Assembly (NCBI GenBank): GCA_013215385.1
Contig: JABSOY010000014.1
Location: 106,276-170,275, forward strand
Length of the DNA stretch: 64,000 nt
Direction of reading: 5' to 3'
Origin: Colwellia sp.
Lineage (GTDB): Bacteria; Pseudomonadota; Gammaproteobacteria; Enterobacterales; Alteromonadaceae
Shown here piece by piece: positions 18,442 through 30,247 of the stretch. A program made the translations under genes and the position numbers. The notes below the pieces were generated by a model that saw only the letters and a list, made by a program, of their open reading frames with translations, searched no databases and was not told the origin of the DNA. Each line of letters begins with the position of its first letter. The first letter of the stretch is position 1.

Positions 18442-19508
18442 GGCGAAAAACTCCTTAAAGCTAAACCAGCAGCAACCATGTATTGTGCAGCATTTTTAGC
18501 AAGTGCATCTTTATCAATGTTTTCAGAAAGTGTCATATTTTGAAATGGATCAGCAATAACAGTATGCATGCCCAACTCTTCACTTAATAATATATCTAAG
18601 CCTTCAACTGCCGCACTGCCACCTGAAACAATTAAATAATCAATTTTACTTTTACCGCTTGAAGTCAAAAACATTTGAATGGCACGACGGATTTGTTGAA
18701 CAAAAACCGTATGGAAAGGCCCTAACACTTCAAAATTATAGTTGGGCGGTAACTCATTATTAATTTTTGCTTTTTCTGCTTCTTCAAAAGTAAGGTTGTA
18801 ATAAGAAACTATTGAGCGGGTATACTGCTCACCACCAAAAAGCTGATCCCTACTATATATATGGGTGCCAGAATCCGTAACCGAAAAAAGTGTCATCGTT
18901 GCACCAATATCAACAATAGCAACTGTTTTGTCTTTTGCATCATCTGGTAATTGAGAGACGCTTAGATCATAAGTTCGACTTACTGCATAGGATTCAACAT
19001 CAATTACTCTCGTTTGAAAATTAGCAGCCTCTAATGCGGCAACTCTTGCCTCTACCGATTCAGTCCTCGCTGCGCTAAGTAGTACGTTAACTTTAGTTGG
19101 ATCTGACTCATTAATGTCCAGTTTTTCAAAATCTAAACTTACTTCATCTAAAGGGTAAGGAATTAAGCTGTCAGCTTCTATTTCTATCTGGCTGGCAAGC
19201 TCTTGCTCCGATAAATTCACATCCATATAAATCACTTTTGTGATCACTGTTTGACCAGAAACAGCCGCTGCAGCTTGGGTCACTGAAGAGCTAATTTCTT
19301 TTCTTATTTTAGCAACAACTTTACCGACGGAATCAATGTCTTGAATCTCTCGGTCGATAATTGCACCACGCGGCATAACTTCTGTCGCTACAGCTTCAAG
19401 CACATAGCCTACATCACTTTGCTTTAATAATACTGCCTTAACTGAATGAGATCCTATATCGATGCCCACCATTAACGATGCTTTCTTTTTAAATAAACTG
19501 CTGAGCAT
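18429..19508 (-). CDS. pilM: Type IV pilus actin-like ATPase PilM
   Basis: 359 residues with an actin/FtsA-like fold. The phosphate-1 loop GIDIGSHSVKAVLL is near the N-terminus, a second nucleotide-binding segment VAIVDIGATMTLFSV is at about 195-210, and an adenosine-motif segment YLIVSGGSAAVEGL follows. It binds ATP and recruits PilN at the inner membrane. It is first in the operon pilMNOPQ. The divergent mrcA starts 185 bp away, as in many gammaproteobacteria. Confidence 0.96.
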   Translation of the reverse strand: MLSSLFKKKASLMVGIDIGSHSVKAVLLKQSDVGYVLEAVATEVMPRGAIIDREIQDIDSVGKVVAKIRKEISSSVTQAAAAVSGQTVITKVIYMDVNLSEQELASQIEIEADSLIPYPLDEVSLDFEKLDINESDPTKVNVLLSAARTESVEARVAALEAANFQTRVIDVESYAVSRTYDLSVSQLPDDAKDKTVAIVDIGATMTLFSVTDSGTHIYSRDQLFGGEQYTRSIVSYYNLTFEEAEKAKINNELPPNYNFEVLGPFHTVFVQQIRRAIQMFLTSSGKSKIDYLIVSGGSAAVEGLDILLSEELGMHTVIADPFQNMTLSENIDKDALAKNAAQYMVAAGLALRSFSPWHL

Positions 19509-19693
19509 AACATCCTACTAAATGAGTTGATTTACTAAAAAAAACACAGTTTAAATTAATAAACTAAAAGAAACTTAAATACCTTGGTATTATATTAGGC
19601 ACAAATTTGAGATAAATACATTTATTACATTCTTTTACAGGATATACTAGTGTTATTAATCGTTTTTTTGTTCAATATCGAGAGAATATTTTA

Positions 19694-22279
19694 GTGTTTT
19701 CATTCAAACGCCTGATAAAATTCAGCCTGTATTTAGCCGTATTAGCCGGTTTGGCTTTAGTCGCTTTATATTTTTCAATGCGCAGTGAATTGCCTAACGT
19801 TCAATCACTTAAAAATATGCAGTGGCAAACTCCCATGCAAATTTTCAGCGCCGACCATAAACTCATTAATCAATACGGCGAAAAAAAACGTATCCCATTA
19901 AAACTTCACGATTTTCCTCAACAATTGGTTAATGCAATTCTTGCCAGTGAAGATGACCGATTCTATCTACACTTTGGTGTCGATCCCATAGGAATGGGCA
20001 GAGCCGTGTTAGGTAAGTTAATGGGAAAAAACAAAGGTGGGGCAAGTACAATCACGATGCAAGTTGCCCGAAATTTTTTCTTAACAAGAGAAGTAACTTA
20101 CACACGAAAAATCAGAGAGATTTTTCTTTCTTTTCATATAGAAAGCTTATTAAGCAAAGATGAAATACTCGCTCTATATATGAACAAAATCCCGTTAGGA
20201 CACAGAAGTTTTGGCTTTGGCGCAGCAGCACAAGTCTATTATGGTAAGGATGTTAAAGCGTTAACTTTGGCCCAAATAGCGGTTCTGGCAGGTTTACCTA
20301 AAGCGCCTTCAAATTTAAATCCTATTCGCTCACCTAAAAATGCAAAAGCTAACAGAGCCATTGTATTACAACGCATGTACAGCGCTGGCTATATAAATTC
20401 AACAGAGCTTTCACAAGCTAATCAATCGCCGATTACCGGCAAAAGACACAGCGCTAAAATTGAATTAAATGCTCCTTATATTGCTGAAATGGCGCATCAA
20501 GAAATGATTGAACTTTATGGCAAAGAGCAAGCTTATACCGGTGGCTATAAGGTTTATTTGACCGTTAACTCAACAATTCAAAATGCTGCCGAACATGCTG
20601 TAGTTAATAATTTATTATCTTATGATATGCGCCATGGTTACCGTGGCCCGATAAGTTCTCTACGACCAGAAAATAAGACTAATACCAAAGTAAGTTCAAA
20701 CGATCCCACTGACGAAAAATTTCATATTAGAGATAATGAACTAAGTGACGAAGAAATTTATCAAGTATTAACAAAAACAATAAGTTATCAAACACTCATT
20801 CCTGCTGTGGTTACTGGTCTGTTAGAACAATCGGCTTCCATTAAGGTCATTGATACTATCCATAATAATTCTTCACTGATAATTGAAGATAGAATTCTCT
20901 GGCAAGGAATGTCCTGGGCCCGAGAATTTATCAACGATGAAAATCAAGGACCAGCCCCTAAAAGGGCAGATCAGATACTCAATTATGGCGATGTTATTTA
21001 TGTAGTTAAGACAGAACAAGGATATAAACTCAGCCAACTACCTCAGGTAAGTTCTGCTTTAATTTCTTTATCTCCAGATGATGGTGCTATAAAAGCTGCC
21101 GTTGGTGGTTTTAGCTTTAAACAAAGCCAATTTAACCGTGTTACCCAAGCTAAGCGTCAAGTTGGTTCAAATATTAAACCTTTTATTTATTCTGCCGCAC
21201 TAGATAACGGTTTTACCCTAGCGACCTTAGTAAATGACGCGCCTATTAATCAATGGGATAGAAGCTCAGGCTCGGTATGGCGACCAAAAAATTCACCGCC
21301 GACTTATGACGGCGACATTCGTATACGTTTAGCTTTAGCGCAATCAAAAAATGTTATTGCGGTAAGATTATTAAGAGCCGTTGGCCTCAATAAAATTATC
21401 CCTCATTTAGCTTCATTTGGTTTTTCGCCTCATGATTTACCACGCAGTGAATCACTGGCTCTAGGCTCAGCCTCATTAACACCATTAGAGATCGTCACCG
21501 GTTTTGCTACCTTTGCTAATGGCGGTTTTTTAATTGAGCCTTACTTAATTGACCGAATTGAAGACTCCTTTGGTAATATCTTGTTTCAAGCAAACCCAGC
21601 TGTCGCTTGTGAACTTTGCGAAGCCAACGATACCGACACTGACGTTGAACTAGCAGATAATCAAGCAGAATATCCTCGCCAAACTAGCGACTTACCACTT
21701 ATTAAAGCAGAACGAGTGATCAGCCTACAAAATGCATTCTTAGTTACTCAAGCCCTTAATGCCGCCATTTGGGGAGCCGATTGGCGCATAAAGCCTTTCT
21801 GGCAAGGTACCGGTTGGCGAGCAAAAGTATTAAAACGTCGAGATATAGCTGGGAAAACAGGCACAACTAATCAGTCTAATGATGCATGGTTTTCAGGATA
21901 TAGCCGTAGATTAGTCACCACATCTTGGATAGGCTTTGACAATGGCGGGAGAAACTTAGGGAAAACGCTTTATAATCGCAACCTTGATAAAAAACAAATT
22001 TTTGGCTTGGAAGCTGGCGCTAAATCGGCTCAACCTGCCTGGATAGACTTTATGAAAGTCGCTTTGGATGATTACCCGGTGGAATCTTTTGAGCAGCCTC
22101 TTGATATTGTTTCTGTACGTATTGATAAAACCTCAGGGAAATTAACATCTAAAACAGATAAGAGCAGTCGTTTTGAATACTTTAAAGTAGGCACTGCACC
22201 GACTGAATATGTAACTCAAGATAATAGTGAGCAAATTCTTGATGGTAGCGATAATACCGCTGAAGAAGATATCTTTTAA
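19694..22279 (+). CDS. mrcA: Penicillin-binding protein 1A (bifunctional)
   Basis: 861 residues (E. coli 850). There is an N-terminal membrane anchor (about 8-27). The glycosyltransferase domain has SEDDRFYLHFGVDP with the catalytic Glu and GGASTITMQVARN. The transpeptidase domain has SNIK (SxxK nucleophile serine), SKN, and KTGTTNQ near 730. It polymerises and cross-links peptidoglycan. The start is GTG at 19694, which gives the usual basic-plus-helix N-terminus. It is divergent from pilM. Confidence 0.96.
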   Translation: MFSFKRLIKFSLYLAVLAGLALVALYFSMRSELPNVQSLKNMQWQTPMQIFSADHKLINQYGEKKRIPLKLHDFPQQLVNAILASEDDRFYLHFGVDPIGMGRAVLGKLMGKNKGGASTITMQVARNFFLTREVTYTRKIREIFLSFHIESLLSKDEILALYMNKIPLGHRSFGFGAAAQVYYGKDVKALTLAQIAVLAGLPKAPSNLNPIRSPKNAKANRAIVLQRMYSAGYINSTELSQANQSPITGKRHSAKIELNAPYIAEMAHQEMIELYGKEQAYTGGYKVYLTVNSTIQNAAEHAVVNNLLSYDMRHGYRGPISSLRPENKTNTKVSSNDPTDEKFHIRDNELSDEEIYQVLTKTISYQTLIPAVVTGLLEQSASIKVIDTIHNNSSLIIEDRILWQGMSWAREFINDENQGPAPKRADQILNYGDVIYVVKTEQGYKLSQLPQVSSALISLSPDDGAIKAAVGGFSFKQSQFNRVTQAKRQVGSNIKPFIYSAALDNGFTLATLVNDAPINQWDRSSGSVWRPKNSPPTYDGDIRIRLALAQSKNVIAVRLLRAVGLNKIIPHLASFGFSPHDLPRSESLALGSASLTPLEIVTGFATFANGGFLIEPYLIDRIEDSFGNILFQANPAVACELCEANDTDTDVELADNQAEYPRQTSDLPLIKAERVISLQNAFLVTQALNAAIWGADWRIKPFWQGTGWRAKVLKRRDIAGKTGTTNQSNDAWFSGYSRRLVTTSWIGFDNGGRNLGKTLYNRNLDKKQIFGLEAGAKSAQPAWIDFMKVALDDYPVESFEQPLDIVSVRIDKTSGKLTSKTDKSSRFEYFKVGTAPTEYVTQDNSEQILDGSDNTAEEDIF

Positions 22280-22313
22280 TGCCTAGTGGCAATAATCATA
22301 TTTAAAATGACTG

Positions 22314-22359
22314 AATTAAGATAATTACCTCTTCTATAATTATTTTTATTATCTTAATT
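22314..22359 (+). terminator. Possible mrcA terminator
   Basis: A perfect 12-bp inverted repeat (AATTAAGATAAT / ATTATCTTAATT) with a 22-nt loop begins 35 bp after mrcA and is followed by TTCCTTTTC. The stem is AT-rich and the loop long, so strength is doubtful. Confidence 0.45.
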
Positions 22360-22677
22360 TCCTTTTCTAACTTTCATTAGCAAACATTTTTCCTCTACAA
22401 CAAAACATTTTTTTATTAATTTTAAATTAAACACCTCCTCTAACTTGATGCTTTATTATCTATAAAAAATGCATGAACAGTGAATAACGGTTTGTCATAA
22501 AACACGACAACTTCGGATTAACAATCTGATTTAATTATAATAAATCAACATCTACTTACAACAATAAAATATAGAAGAGCATAAATATTTTATTGCCTTA
22601 AATTCACACCCAGTACTATAAATGAAAGTTATAGTGAAAACTTTCACAACGAAAGAAATTTTACTTTCGTTTTGTCT

Positions 22678-22683
22678 TATAAT
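22678..22683 (+). promoter_or_regulatory. -10 box upstream of pckA
   Basis: TATAAT lies 76 bp upstream of the pckA ATG and is followed by the GC-richer CGCC. There is no good -35 at 17 bp, so activator help is possible. Its position inside the frame extending 5' of pckA argues that the extension is not translated. Confidence 0.5.
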
Positions 22684-22758
22684 CGCCTAAAATTGCGTTC
22701 TCAAAAATGTTTAACATACTATAATGTTCACCGTCATACTTTTAGGAGAGTATTCGCT

Positions 22759-24369
22759 ATGGCTTCTTTAGAAAGCTCAATTGATTTATCTGTATATGGC
22801 ATCAATGATGTTGCCGAGGTTGTTTACAATCCGTCTTATGAGTTGCTTTTTGCTGAAGAAACAAAATCAGGTTTAACCGGTTTTGATAAAGGTGTGGAAA
22901 CCGAACTCGGTGCTGTTAATGTTGATACTGGTATTTTCACTGGCCGCTCACCTAAAGACAAGTACATTGTTCGTGATGACACTAGCCGTGATACTGTTTG
23001 GTGGTCTGATCAAGGTAAAAATGACAATAAGCCAATGACGCAAGAAACTTGGGAGTATTTAAAGACTTTAGTGACCACCCAACTTTCAGAGCAACGTTTA
23101 TTTGTTGTTGATACCTATTGTGGTGCAAATGCTGATACACGTTTAAAAGTAAGGTTTATTACTCAAGTAGCGTGGCAAGCTCATTTTGTTAAAAACATGT
23201 TCATTCGCCCTTCAGAAGAAGAGTTGAAAGATTACGAACCTGATTTCGTCGTAATGAATGGTGCCAAAACGACTAATGACAAATGGCAAGAACAAGGTTT
23301 AAACTCTGAAAACTTTGTTGCTTTTAACCTGACTGAAAAAATTCAATTAATCGGCGGTACGTGGTACGGCGGAGAAATGAAAAAAGGTATGTTCTCTATG
23401 ATGAACTACCTATTACCCTTAAAAGGCATAGCGTCAATGCATTGTAGTGCAAACGTTGGCAAAGATGGTGATGTAGCCGTCTTCTTTGGTTTGTCTGGTA
23501 CAGGTAAAACGACATTATCAACTGATTCTAAACGTCAGCTGATTGGTGATGATGAACATGGTTGGGATGACAATGGTGTTTTCAACTTTGAAGGTGGCTG
23601 TTATGCTAAAACCATCAATTTAAGTAAAGAAAACGAACCTGATATCTACAACGCGATTCGTCGTAATGCATTATTAGAGAACGTTACTGTTGATAAAGAC
23701 GGTAAAATTGATTTTGATGATAATTCAAAAACAGAAAATACCCGTGTTTCATACCCAATTGATCATATTGAAAATATTGTTAAGCCTATTTCACGTGCTG
23801 GTCATGCGAAAAAAGTTATATTTTTAACAGCTGATGCTTTCGGTGTTTTACCGCCAGTAGCAAAGTTAACACCTGCACAAACTGAATATTACTTCTTGTC
23901 TGGCTTTACAGCGAAACTAGCAGGTACAGAACGTGGCATTACTGAGCCTACTCCAACATTTTCAAGCTGTTTCGGTGCTGCTTTCTTAAGTTTACACCCT
24001 ACTCAGTACGCAGAAGTTTTACGTAAACGTATGCAGGATGCTGGTGCAGAGGCTTATTTAGTTAACACTGGTTGGAATGGCACAGGAAAGCGTATTTCAA
24101 TTAAAGCAACGCGTGCAATTATCGATTCAATTTTAGATGGTTCTATTGATAGAGCTGAAACTACTGTTTTACCATTATTTAACTTAGAAATCCCAACGAA
24201 CGTTGCTGGCGTTGAAGGTGACATTTTAGACCCGCGCGATACATACAATGAGCGTGCAGAATGGCACGATAAAGCCGTTGATTTAGCAAAACGTTTCGTA
24301 AATAACTTCGATAAATTTACTGATACAGACAATGGTAAATCATTAGTTGAAGCCGGTCCTCAGTTATAA
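22759..24369 (+). CDS. pckA: Phosphoenolpyruvate carboxykinase (ATP)
   Basis: 536 residues from the ATG at 22759 (E. coli 540). The frame is open 87 nt further upstream, but that part contains the promoter -10, while the ATG at 22759 has AGGAG 10 nt before it and gives [10 protein letters not shown]. The kinase-1a P-loop is [20 protein letters not shown] (oxaloacetate/PEP site) and the kinase-2 segment GDDEHGWDD are intact. It converts oxaloacetate to PEP in gluconeogenesis. It converges with envZ-ompR, as in E. coli synteny. Confidence 0.97.
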   Translation: MASLESSIDLSVYGINDVAEVVYNPSYELLFAEETKSGLTGFDKGVETELGAVNVDTGIFTGRSPKDKYIVRDDTSRDTVWWSDQGKNDNKPMTQETWEYLKTLVTTQLSEQRLFVVDTYCGANADTRLKVRFITQVAWQAHFVKNMFIRPSEEELKDYEPDFVVMNGAKTTNDKWQEQGLNSENFVAFNLTEKIQLIGGTWYGGEMKKGMFSMMNYLLPLKGIASMHCSANVGKDGDVAVFFGLSGTGKTTLSTDSKRQLIGDDEHGWDDNGVFNFEGGCYAKTINLSKENEPDIYNAIRRNALLENVTVDKDGKIDFDDNSKTENTRVSYPIDHIENIVKPISRAGHAKKVIFLTADAFGVLPPVAKLTPAQTEYYFLSGFTAKLAGTERGITEPTPTFSSCFGAAFLSLHPTQYAEVLRKRMQDAGAEAYLVNTGWNGTGKRISIKATRAIIDSILDGSIDRAETTVLPLFNLEIPTNVAGVEGDILDPRDTYNERAEWHDKAVDLAKRFVNNFDKFTDTDNGKSLVEAGPQL

Positions 24370-24390
24370 AATAACTGGTTCAAGCAAATC

Positions 24391-24426
24391 AAAAAGCCGC
24401 TACATCGTATAATGTAGCGGCTTTTT
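24391..24426. terminator. Bidirectional terminator between pckA and envZ
   Basis: A 15-bp stem (AAAAAGCCGCTACAT / ATGTAGCGGCTTTTT) with a 6-nt loop lies 21 bp after pckA. T-runs flank both ends, so it can serve convergent pckA and envZ transcripts. Confidence 0.92.
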
Positions 24427-24489
24427 TATTATCTATCAGCCTAGAATATAACTTCCTTTTGAGGCGTTCTACTTTGATGTGCTTATCGA

Positions 24490-25785
24490 CTATTTAATTG
24501 GCAGTAAAACCTTAGCCGACAAACCTCCACCTGTGCGATTGCTTAGGATAACTTGACCTTCATGTGTATCAACTATACGTTTAATTATAGCTAATCCTAA
24601 ACCACTTCCTTCTGTACCTCTGGCTTTATCTCCTTGGGTAAATGGCTGAAATAGACGTTCCATATCTTCTTCAGGGATACCAGGGCCACGGTCGCTAACA
24701 CAAAAATAAACATACTTTTTATCATCAGTAATATTCGAGGTGATATCGATATCGTCTTCAGAATAACGAAAAGCATTTTGAATTAAGTTAGCGAGTACCC
24801 TTTTCATTGCCACAAAACGGATCTGCACTTCGGGTATCGTATTTTCTAAAAAGTTAATATGTCGACCAGAAATTAACTCTGTATGCATAACATCATGTAC
24901 TAAGCCATTTAAATCGGTGAGCTCAGATTTATCTTTAGAATTATGACGAATGTAATCAATGAATTGATCGATAATACTATTCATATCATCTATATCTGTC
25001 TCTATGCCATCTTTTAAGAATTCATCTTGTTCAGACATCATTTCGGCGGCTAAACGAATTCTTGTTAGTGGTGTGCGTAAGTCGTGGGATATACCCGCCA
25101 TTAATAAATTTCGGTCTTCTTCGAGTTGCTTAATACCACGCGACATTCGATTAAAAGCTTCAGTGACGGCAAGCATTTCAGTGGTGCCCCGTTCAGCTAA
25201 AAGCTGAGGGAATTCGCCACGGCCAACATCTTGTGCTGCTTTTTGTAGTGCTTTTAATGGCCGATTAATTTGCCGAACAAATAACCAACCACCAATAACA
25301 CTGAGTAAACCAAGAAACATTAGTACAACGGTTAAGGGGGAAAAGTTCGCTTCTTCTAAACCAGTAAGGGGTATTCTTATCCAGTAATTAGGAGCTTGTG
25401 GAGGTCTGATCCAAAATATATATTCATCGCCTCCTTGCGAAGCTCTGACATCAGTCTCACCTAAAAGTAATTCACTCATTCCTATTGAACGTCCAGGAAG
25501 GTAGGTTGCATCAGCTAAGCCTAAGGAGAGAGCGTCACTTTCACGGTATACTTCAATGCCTGTTTTTTCACGAAAAGCTTTAGCAATTGCAGGGCTTAAT
25601 TCCTTATTCTCAATATCAATAAAAACAACCCTAACTTGCTTTGCTAACAATTCATTAGTCAATTTAGCGTTAGGTTGAATAATATAATATGCCATCGAGA
25701 CCCAAGAAACGACTTGGTTGATTAAGAGTAAAAACCCAATCAATAACACCGTTTGCCCAAAAGCACTACGTGGTAATATTTTCAT
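24490..25785 (-). CDS. envZ: Osmosensor histidine kinase EnvZ
   Basis: 431 residues. Two transmembrane helices (about 11-34 and 152-171) flank a periplasmic domain and a HAMP domain follows (about 170-222). The H-box [13 protein letters not shown] carries the phospho-accepting His234. The N box (NLIQNAFRY), G1 (DRGPGIP), F box (LFQPF) and G2 (GSGLGLAI) are complete. It phosphorylates and dephosphorylates OmpR. It lies 47 bp downstream of ompR in the same transcript. Confidence 0.96.
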   Translation of the reverse strand: MKILPRSAFGQTVLLIGFLLLINQVVSWVSMAYYIIQPNAKLTNELLAKQVRVVFIDIENKELSPAIAKAFREKTGIEVYRESDALSLGLADATYLPGRSIGMSELLLGETDVRASQGGDEYIFWIRPPQAPNYWIRIPLTGLEEANFSPLTVVLMFLGLLSVIGGWLFVRQINRPLKALQKAAQDVGRGEFPQLLAERGTTEMLAVTEAFNRMSRGIKQLEEDRNLLMAGISHDLRTPLTRIRLAAEMMSEQDEFLKDGIETDIDDMNSIIDQFIDYIRHNSKDKSELTDLNGLVHDVMHTELISGRHINFLENTIPEVQIRFVAMKRVLANLIQNAFRYSEDDIDITSNITDDKKYVYFCVSDRGPGIPEEDMERLFQPFTQGDKARGTEGSGLGLAIIKRIVDTHEGQVILSNRTGGGLSAKVLLPIK

Positions 25786-25832
25786 GGTTAACTTCCATCG
25801 TTCATATTAAGCAACTTTACCAATCAAATACA

Positions 25833-26558
25833 TTAGGCAACTTCTTTGCCTTCAGGAACAAATACATAACCTAAGCCCCAAACGGTTTGAATATAACGGG
25901 GTTTAGCGGGATCTACTTCAAGCATTCTGCGTAAGCGAGAAACTTGCACATCAATACTGCGCTCTAATGCCGAATAATCACGCCCTCTAGCTAGATTCAT
26001 CAATTTATCACGCGATAATGGTTCTCTTGGATGAGTGATAAGTGCTTTTAACACCGCAAATTCACCGCTGGTAAGTGGCATATTTAAATCACCTTTTAGC
26101 ATTTCACGCGTCGCTAGATTAAGTTTATATTCACCAAAAGAAACAATATTTTCTTCTAGCGAAGGTGCACCTGGCGCTTCTTGAACTTTACGTCGTAATA
26201 CCGCTTTTATACGGGCCAGTAATTCTCGAGGGTTGAAAGGCTTAGGCATGTAATCGTCAGCACCGAGCTCTAAACCGATAATACGATCAACTTCATCGCC
26301 TTTCGCTGTCAGCATGACTATAGGTACGTCATTCGACTCTTGACGCAAACGGCGACAAATAGACAAACCATCTTCACCGGGCAACATTAGATCTAAAACT
26401 AATAAATGAAAGTTCTCTCTTTCTAACAAACGATCCATCTGCTCTGAATTAGCCGCGCTTCGTACAACAAAGCCTTGTTCAACTAAATAGCGTTCTAAAA
26501 GTGCTCGTAAACGCATATCATCATCAACAACTAATATCTTTTTGGTTTCATTACCCAT
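25833..26558 (-). CDS. ompR: Response regulator OmpR
   Basis: 241 residues from the ATG at 26558, which is preceded by GGAG at an 8-nt spacing; a further ATG at 26582 has no such site. The receiver domain has the acidic pocket D12-D14, phospho-acceptor Asp56 (VLDLMLPGEDG) and a conserved Lys in MPKPF. The C-terminal winged helix (about 140-235) binds DNA and ends in YVFVPEG. It works with EnvZ to control porins and osmotic responses. It follows tuf after a strong terminator. Confidence 0.97.
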   Translation of the reverse strand: MGNETKKILVVDDDMRLRALLERYLVEQGFVVRSAANSEQMDRLLERENFHLLVLDLMLPGEDGLSICRRLRQESNDVPIVMLTAKGDEVDRIIGLELGADDYMPKPFNPRELLARIKAVLRRKVQEAPGAPSLEENIVSFGEYKLNLATREMLKGDLNMPLTSGEFAVLKALITHPREPLSRDKLMNLARGRDYSALERSIDVQVSRLRRMLEVDPAKPRYIQTVWGLGYVFVPEGKEVA

Positions 26559-26682
26559 GTTTTTTACTCCATAATTTTTCATTACTTTACTATAATATAA
26601 AAAAAGTAATAATAAAGTGGCTATTAAGAATTAAAGTAGAGGTATTTGTTACAAATTATGAAAATCATTAAATTACAAGTAC

Positions 26683-26710
26683 AAAAAAAGACGCCTAAGC
26701 GTCTTTTTTT
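26683..26710 (-). terminator. Terminator of the str operon after tuf
   Basis: A 12-bp stem (AAAAAAAGACGC / GCGTCTTTTTTT) with the 4-nt loop CTAA lies 31 bp after the tuf stop and is followed by a U-run on the minus strand. Confidence 0.93.
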
Positions 26711-26741
26711 ATGTAGTTCTCATGAGAACTAAAATCGGGGA

Positions 26742-27926
26742 CTAATCCATGATTTTAGAAACAACACCAGCACCAACAGTACGACCACCTTCACGGATAG
26801 CGAAGCGTAAACCTTCATCCATCGCAACTGGGTTGATAAGCTCAACAACAAATTTAAGGTTATCACCAGGCATTACCATTTCAACACCTTCAGGAAGCTC
26901 TACAGCACCTGTGATATCAGTTGTACGGAAGTAAAACTGTGGACGGTATCCTTTGAAGAATGGCGTATGACGACCACCTTCATCTTTACTTAACACGTAT
27001 ACTTCTGATTCGAATTTAGTGTGAGGTAAAATTGAACCAGGAGCACATAGTACTTGACCACGTTCAACATCTTCACGCTTAAGACCACGTAAAAGAACAC
27101 CACAGTTCTCGCCAGCACGACCTTCGTCAAGAAGCTTGCGGAACATTTCAACACCAGTACACGTTGATTTTTGTGTATCACGGATACCAACAACTTCTAC
27201 TTCTTCGCCTACTTTGATGATACCGCGTTCAACACGACCAGTAACAACTGTACCACGACCTGAAATTGAGAATACATCTTCGATAGGCATGATGAATGCT
27301 CCATCAATTGCACGCTCTGGCTCTGGAATATAAGTATCTAAGTGATGAGCAAGTTCAACTATTTTTTCTACCCATTGCTCGTCGCCTTGAAGAGCGCCTA
27401 AAGCAGAACCTTGAATTACTGGTAAATCATCACCTGGGAATTCATATTCGCTAAGAAGTTCACGAACTTCCATTTCGACTAATTCTAATAATTCTTCATC
27501 ATCAACAACATCACATTTGTTCATGAATACGATGATGTATGGAACACCAACTTGACGAGAAAGTAAGATATGCTCACGTGTTTGTGGCATAGGACCATCT
27601 GTAGCAGCAACTACTAAGATAGCGCCATCCATTTGTGCAGCACCGGTGATCATGTTTTTGATGTAATCGGCGTGACCAGGACAATCTACGTGTGCGTAGT
27701 GACGTGCAGCTGTATCGTACTCAATGTGAGAAGTATTGATAGTAATACCACGTTCACGCTCTTCTGGTGCATTATCAATTTGGGCAAAATCAGAAGCTTC
27801 AGTGCCATTTATTTTAGCCAATACTGATGAGATTGCAGCTGTTAAAGTTGTTTTACCGTGATCAACGTGTCCGATAGTACCAACGTTAACATGTGGTTTC
27901 GTACGTTCAAATTTTTCTTTAGCCAT
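26742..27926 (-). CDS. tuf: Elongation factor Tu
   Basis: 394 residues, the normal length. G1 is GHVDHGKTT (about 19-27), G3 is DCPGHADY and G4 is NKCD, followed by the EF-Tu domains 2 and 3 ending in [10 protein letters not shown]. It carries aminoacyl-tRNA to the ribosome as a GTP complex. It is the last gene of the str operon, 78 bp after fusA. It is the only tuf in this window; the secE-proximal copy common in enterics is absent here. Confidence 0.98.
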   Translation of the reverse strand: MAKEKFERTKPHVNVGTIGHVDHGKTTLTAAISSVLAKINGTEASDFAQIDNAPEERERGITINTSHIEYDTAARHYAHVDCPGHADYIKNMITGAAQMDGAILVVAATDGPMPQTREHILLSRQVGVPYIIVFMNKCDVVDDEELLELVEMEVRELLSEYEFPGDDLPVIQGSALGALQGDEQWVEKIVELAHHLDTYIPEPERAIDGAFIMPIEDVFSISGRGTVVTGRVERGIIKVGEEVEVVGIRDTQKSTCTGVEMFRKLLDEGRAGENCGVLLRGLKREDVERGQVLCAPGSILPHTKFESEVYVLSKDEGGRHTPFFKGYRPQFYFRTTDITGAVELPEGVEMVMPGDNLKFVVELINPVAMDEGLRFAIREGGRTVGAGVVSKIMD

Positions 27927-28004
27927 TTTTCAATTACCTTAAAGTTTATTAAAAGCGCAGCCAAGATGACCGAGCTAGACTTTCACTAACTATAAGTGAG
28001 TGTC

Positions 28005-30113
28005 TTACGAGATTCCAAGAGATTCTGTTATTGCCGCAACTATATTCTTAGGAGCATCACTATACTGTAAAAATTCCATTGAATATGAGGCGCGACCCTG
28101 GGTTGCACTGCGTAAAGCAGTAGCATAACCAAACATTTCAGATAGTGGTACTATTGCATTCACTATCTTAGAGCCAGCAGGACCTTCGTCCATGCCATCG
28201 ATCATACCGCGACGACGATTTAAGTCACCAACGACATCACCCATGTTTTCTTCTGGCGTAGTTACTTCTACTTTCATCATAGGTTCGAGAAGTGTAGGTG
28301 TAGCTTTAATTGCTCCCTCTCTAAAGCCCATTGATGCAGCAACTTTAAACGCCATTTCGTTTGAGTCAACGTCGTGAAAAGAACCGTCATAAAGTGTTAC
28401 TTTAACATCAAGCATAGGGTAACCGGCTAATACGCCACTATCCATTTGCTCAAAACAGCCTTTTTCTATTGCTGGAATGTATTCTTTGGGAACACTTCCA
28501 TCAACAATTTCGTTAACAAATTCAAAACCACCACCTTCAGGTAATGGTTCCATTTTCAACCAAACGTGACCAAATTGGCCTTTACCCGCTGATTGACGAA
28601 TAAATTTACCTTCCACTTCGACCGTTGAACGAATCGTTTCACGATAAGCGACTTGTGGCTTACCGACATTACATTCAACACCAAATTCTCGTTTCATCCG
28701 CTCGACGATAATGTCTAAGTGTAGCTCACCCATACCAGAAATGATCGTTTGACCTGTTTCCTCGTCTAAAGCAACTTTAAAAGAAGGATCTTCAGCAGAT
28801 AACTTGCTCAGTGCCAGCGTTAACTTGTCTTGAGATGCGATCGTTTTTGGTTCAACAGCAATTGAAATAACGGGCTCTGGAAACTCCATTTTTTCAAGTG
28901 TTATGACATGATTTACATCACAAAGGGTTTCACCCGTGGTGACATCTTTTAAACCAATTGCGGCAGCAATATCGCCTGCACGGACTTCTTTTATTTCTTT
29001 TCGATCGTTTGCATGCATTTGTACTAAACGGCCAAGTCGCTCTTTTTTACCCTTAATCGGATTGAAAACACTATCACCGGTTTTAACTACACCAGAGTAG
29101 ACACGGAAAAATGTTAATGTGCCGACAAATGGGTCTGTCGCAATTTTGAAAGCTAATGCAGCAAATGGTGCGTTATCGTCAGCTGCACGCGTGTCTTCTG
29201 TTTCATTTTTATCGTTTTTAATTCCGGTTATTGCAGCAACTTCAGTCGGAGAAGGTAAATAATCTATAACTGCATCTAATACGGCTTGAACACCTTTATT
29301 TTTAAAGGCTGAACCACAAGTACAAAGAATAATTTCATTATTAATGGTACGAAGACGCAGTGCTGATTTAATTTCATCTTCGGTTAAATCCCCGTCTTCG
29401 AGATATTTTTCCATTAAATCGTCTGAAACTTCAGCAGCTTCAGATATCAGATTCTCACGCCATTCATCGGCAAGATCTTGCATATCTGCCGGGATATCTG
29501 CGTATGTAAATGTCATTCCATGGTCAGCTTCATTCCAGTTGATGACTTTCATTTTGATTAAGTCAACAACGCCTGTGAAGTCATCTTCAGCGCCAATAGG
29601 TAGTTGAATAGGAACAGCATTAGCACCTAATCGGCTTCCTAATTGCTCGACAACAGAAAGGAAATCGGCGCCGGTGCGATCCATTTTATTAACGAAAACG
29701 ATACGAGGTACTGCGTATTTTTCCATTTGACGCCAAACCGTTTCTGTTTGTGGCTGCACGCCAGATGAGGCACATAATACTAGAACTGCACCGTCAAGAA
29801 CGCGCAAAGAACGTTCGACTTCTATGGTGAAATCAACATGACCTGGGGTATCAATGATATTAATGCGATGATCGTCAAATTGAGCATTCATTCCTTTCCA
29901 GAAACAAGTGGTTGCTGCAGAAGTTATGGTAATCCCGCGTTCCTGCTCTTGCTCCATCCAATCCATGGTCGCTGCGCCATCATGTACTTCACCGATCTTA
30001 TGTGACAGACCAGTGTAAAATAAAACGCGCTCTGTGGTTGTCGTTTTGCCTGCATCTACATGCGCACAGATACCAATATTTCGGTAGCGCTCAATAGGGG
30101 TGATACGAGCCAA
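28005..30113 (-). CDS. fusA: Elongation factor G (EF-G1)
   Basis: 702 residues (E. coli 704). It starts with [14 protein letters not shown] and the G1 motif [12 protein letters not shown], with G3 DTPGHVDFT and G4 NKMD. All five domains are present. It is the canonical translocase and ribosome-recycling GTPase, encoded with rpsL, rpsG and tuf. A second, divergent EF-G starts at 63343. The upstream gap to rpsG is 222 bp, longer than in E. coli, and carries two perfect hairpins. Confidence 0.98.
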   Translation of the reverse strand: MARITPIERYRNIGICAHVDAGKTTTTERVLFYTGLSHKIGEVHDGAATMDWMEQEQERGITITSAATTCFWKGMNAQFDDHRINIIDTPGHVDFTIEVERSLRVLDGAVLVLCASSGVQPQTETVWRQMEKYAVPRIVFVNKMDRTGADFLSVVEQLGSRLGANAVPIQLPIGAEDDFTGVVDLIKMKVINWNEADHGMTFTYADIPADMQDLADEWRENLISEAAEVSDDLMEKYLEDGDLTEDEIKSALRLRTINNEIILCTCGSAFKNKGVQAVLDAVIDYLPSPTEVAAITGIKNDKNETEDTRAADDNAPFAALAFKIATDPFVGTLTFFRVYSGVVKTGDSVFNPIKGKKERLGRLVQMHANDRKEIKEVRAGDIAAAIGLKDVTTGETLCDVNHVITLEKMEFPEPVISIAVEPKTIASQDKLTLALSKLSAEDPSFKVALDEETGQTIISGMGELHLDIIVERMKREFGVECNVGKPQVAYRETIRSTVEVEGKFIRQSAGKGQFGHVWLKMEPLPEGGGFEFVNEIVDGSVPKEYIPAIEKGCFEQMDSGVLAGYPMLDVKVTLYDGSFHDVDSNEMAFKVAASMGFREGAIKATPTLLEPMMKVEVTTPEENMGDVVGDLNRRRGMIDGMDEGPAGSKIVNAIVPLSEMFGYATALRSATQGRASYSMEFLQYSDAPKNIVAAITESLGIS

Positions 30114-30247
30114 AATGAAATCCTCTAATTCTTAGTCACTACAGTTTAGTGCTATTAAATAAATATTCAGAAAATACTAATAACTTATTTAATATAACTT
30201 TCAGGCTTATTATCAATAGGCTAAAAGCCCTTGCCCGTAAAATGAGT

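Larger units (their letters stand above)
22280..22758. other. 479-bp intergenic region between mrcA and pckA
   Basis: It contains a terminator-like inverted repeat just after mrcA (22314-22359), an AT-rich middle without recognised features, and the pckA promoter region with small hairpins (AACGAAAG / CTTTCGTT around 22648-22671). No gene is seen. Confidence 0.6.

Noticed and set aside
22672..22758. 29-codon N-terminal extension of pckA
   Set aside because: It contains the -10 box TATAAT, has no ribosome site, and the ATG at 22759 with AGGAG matches the family start.
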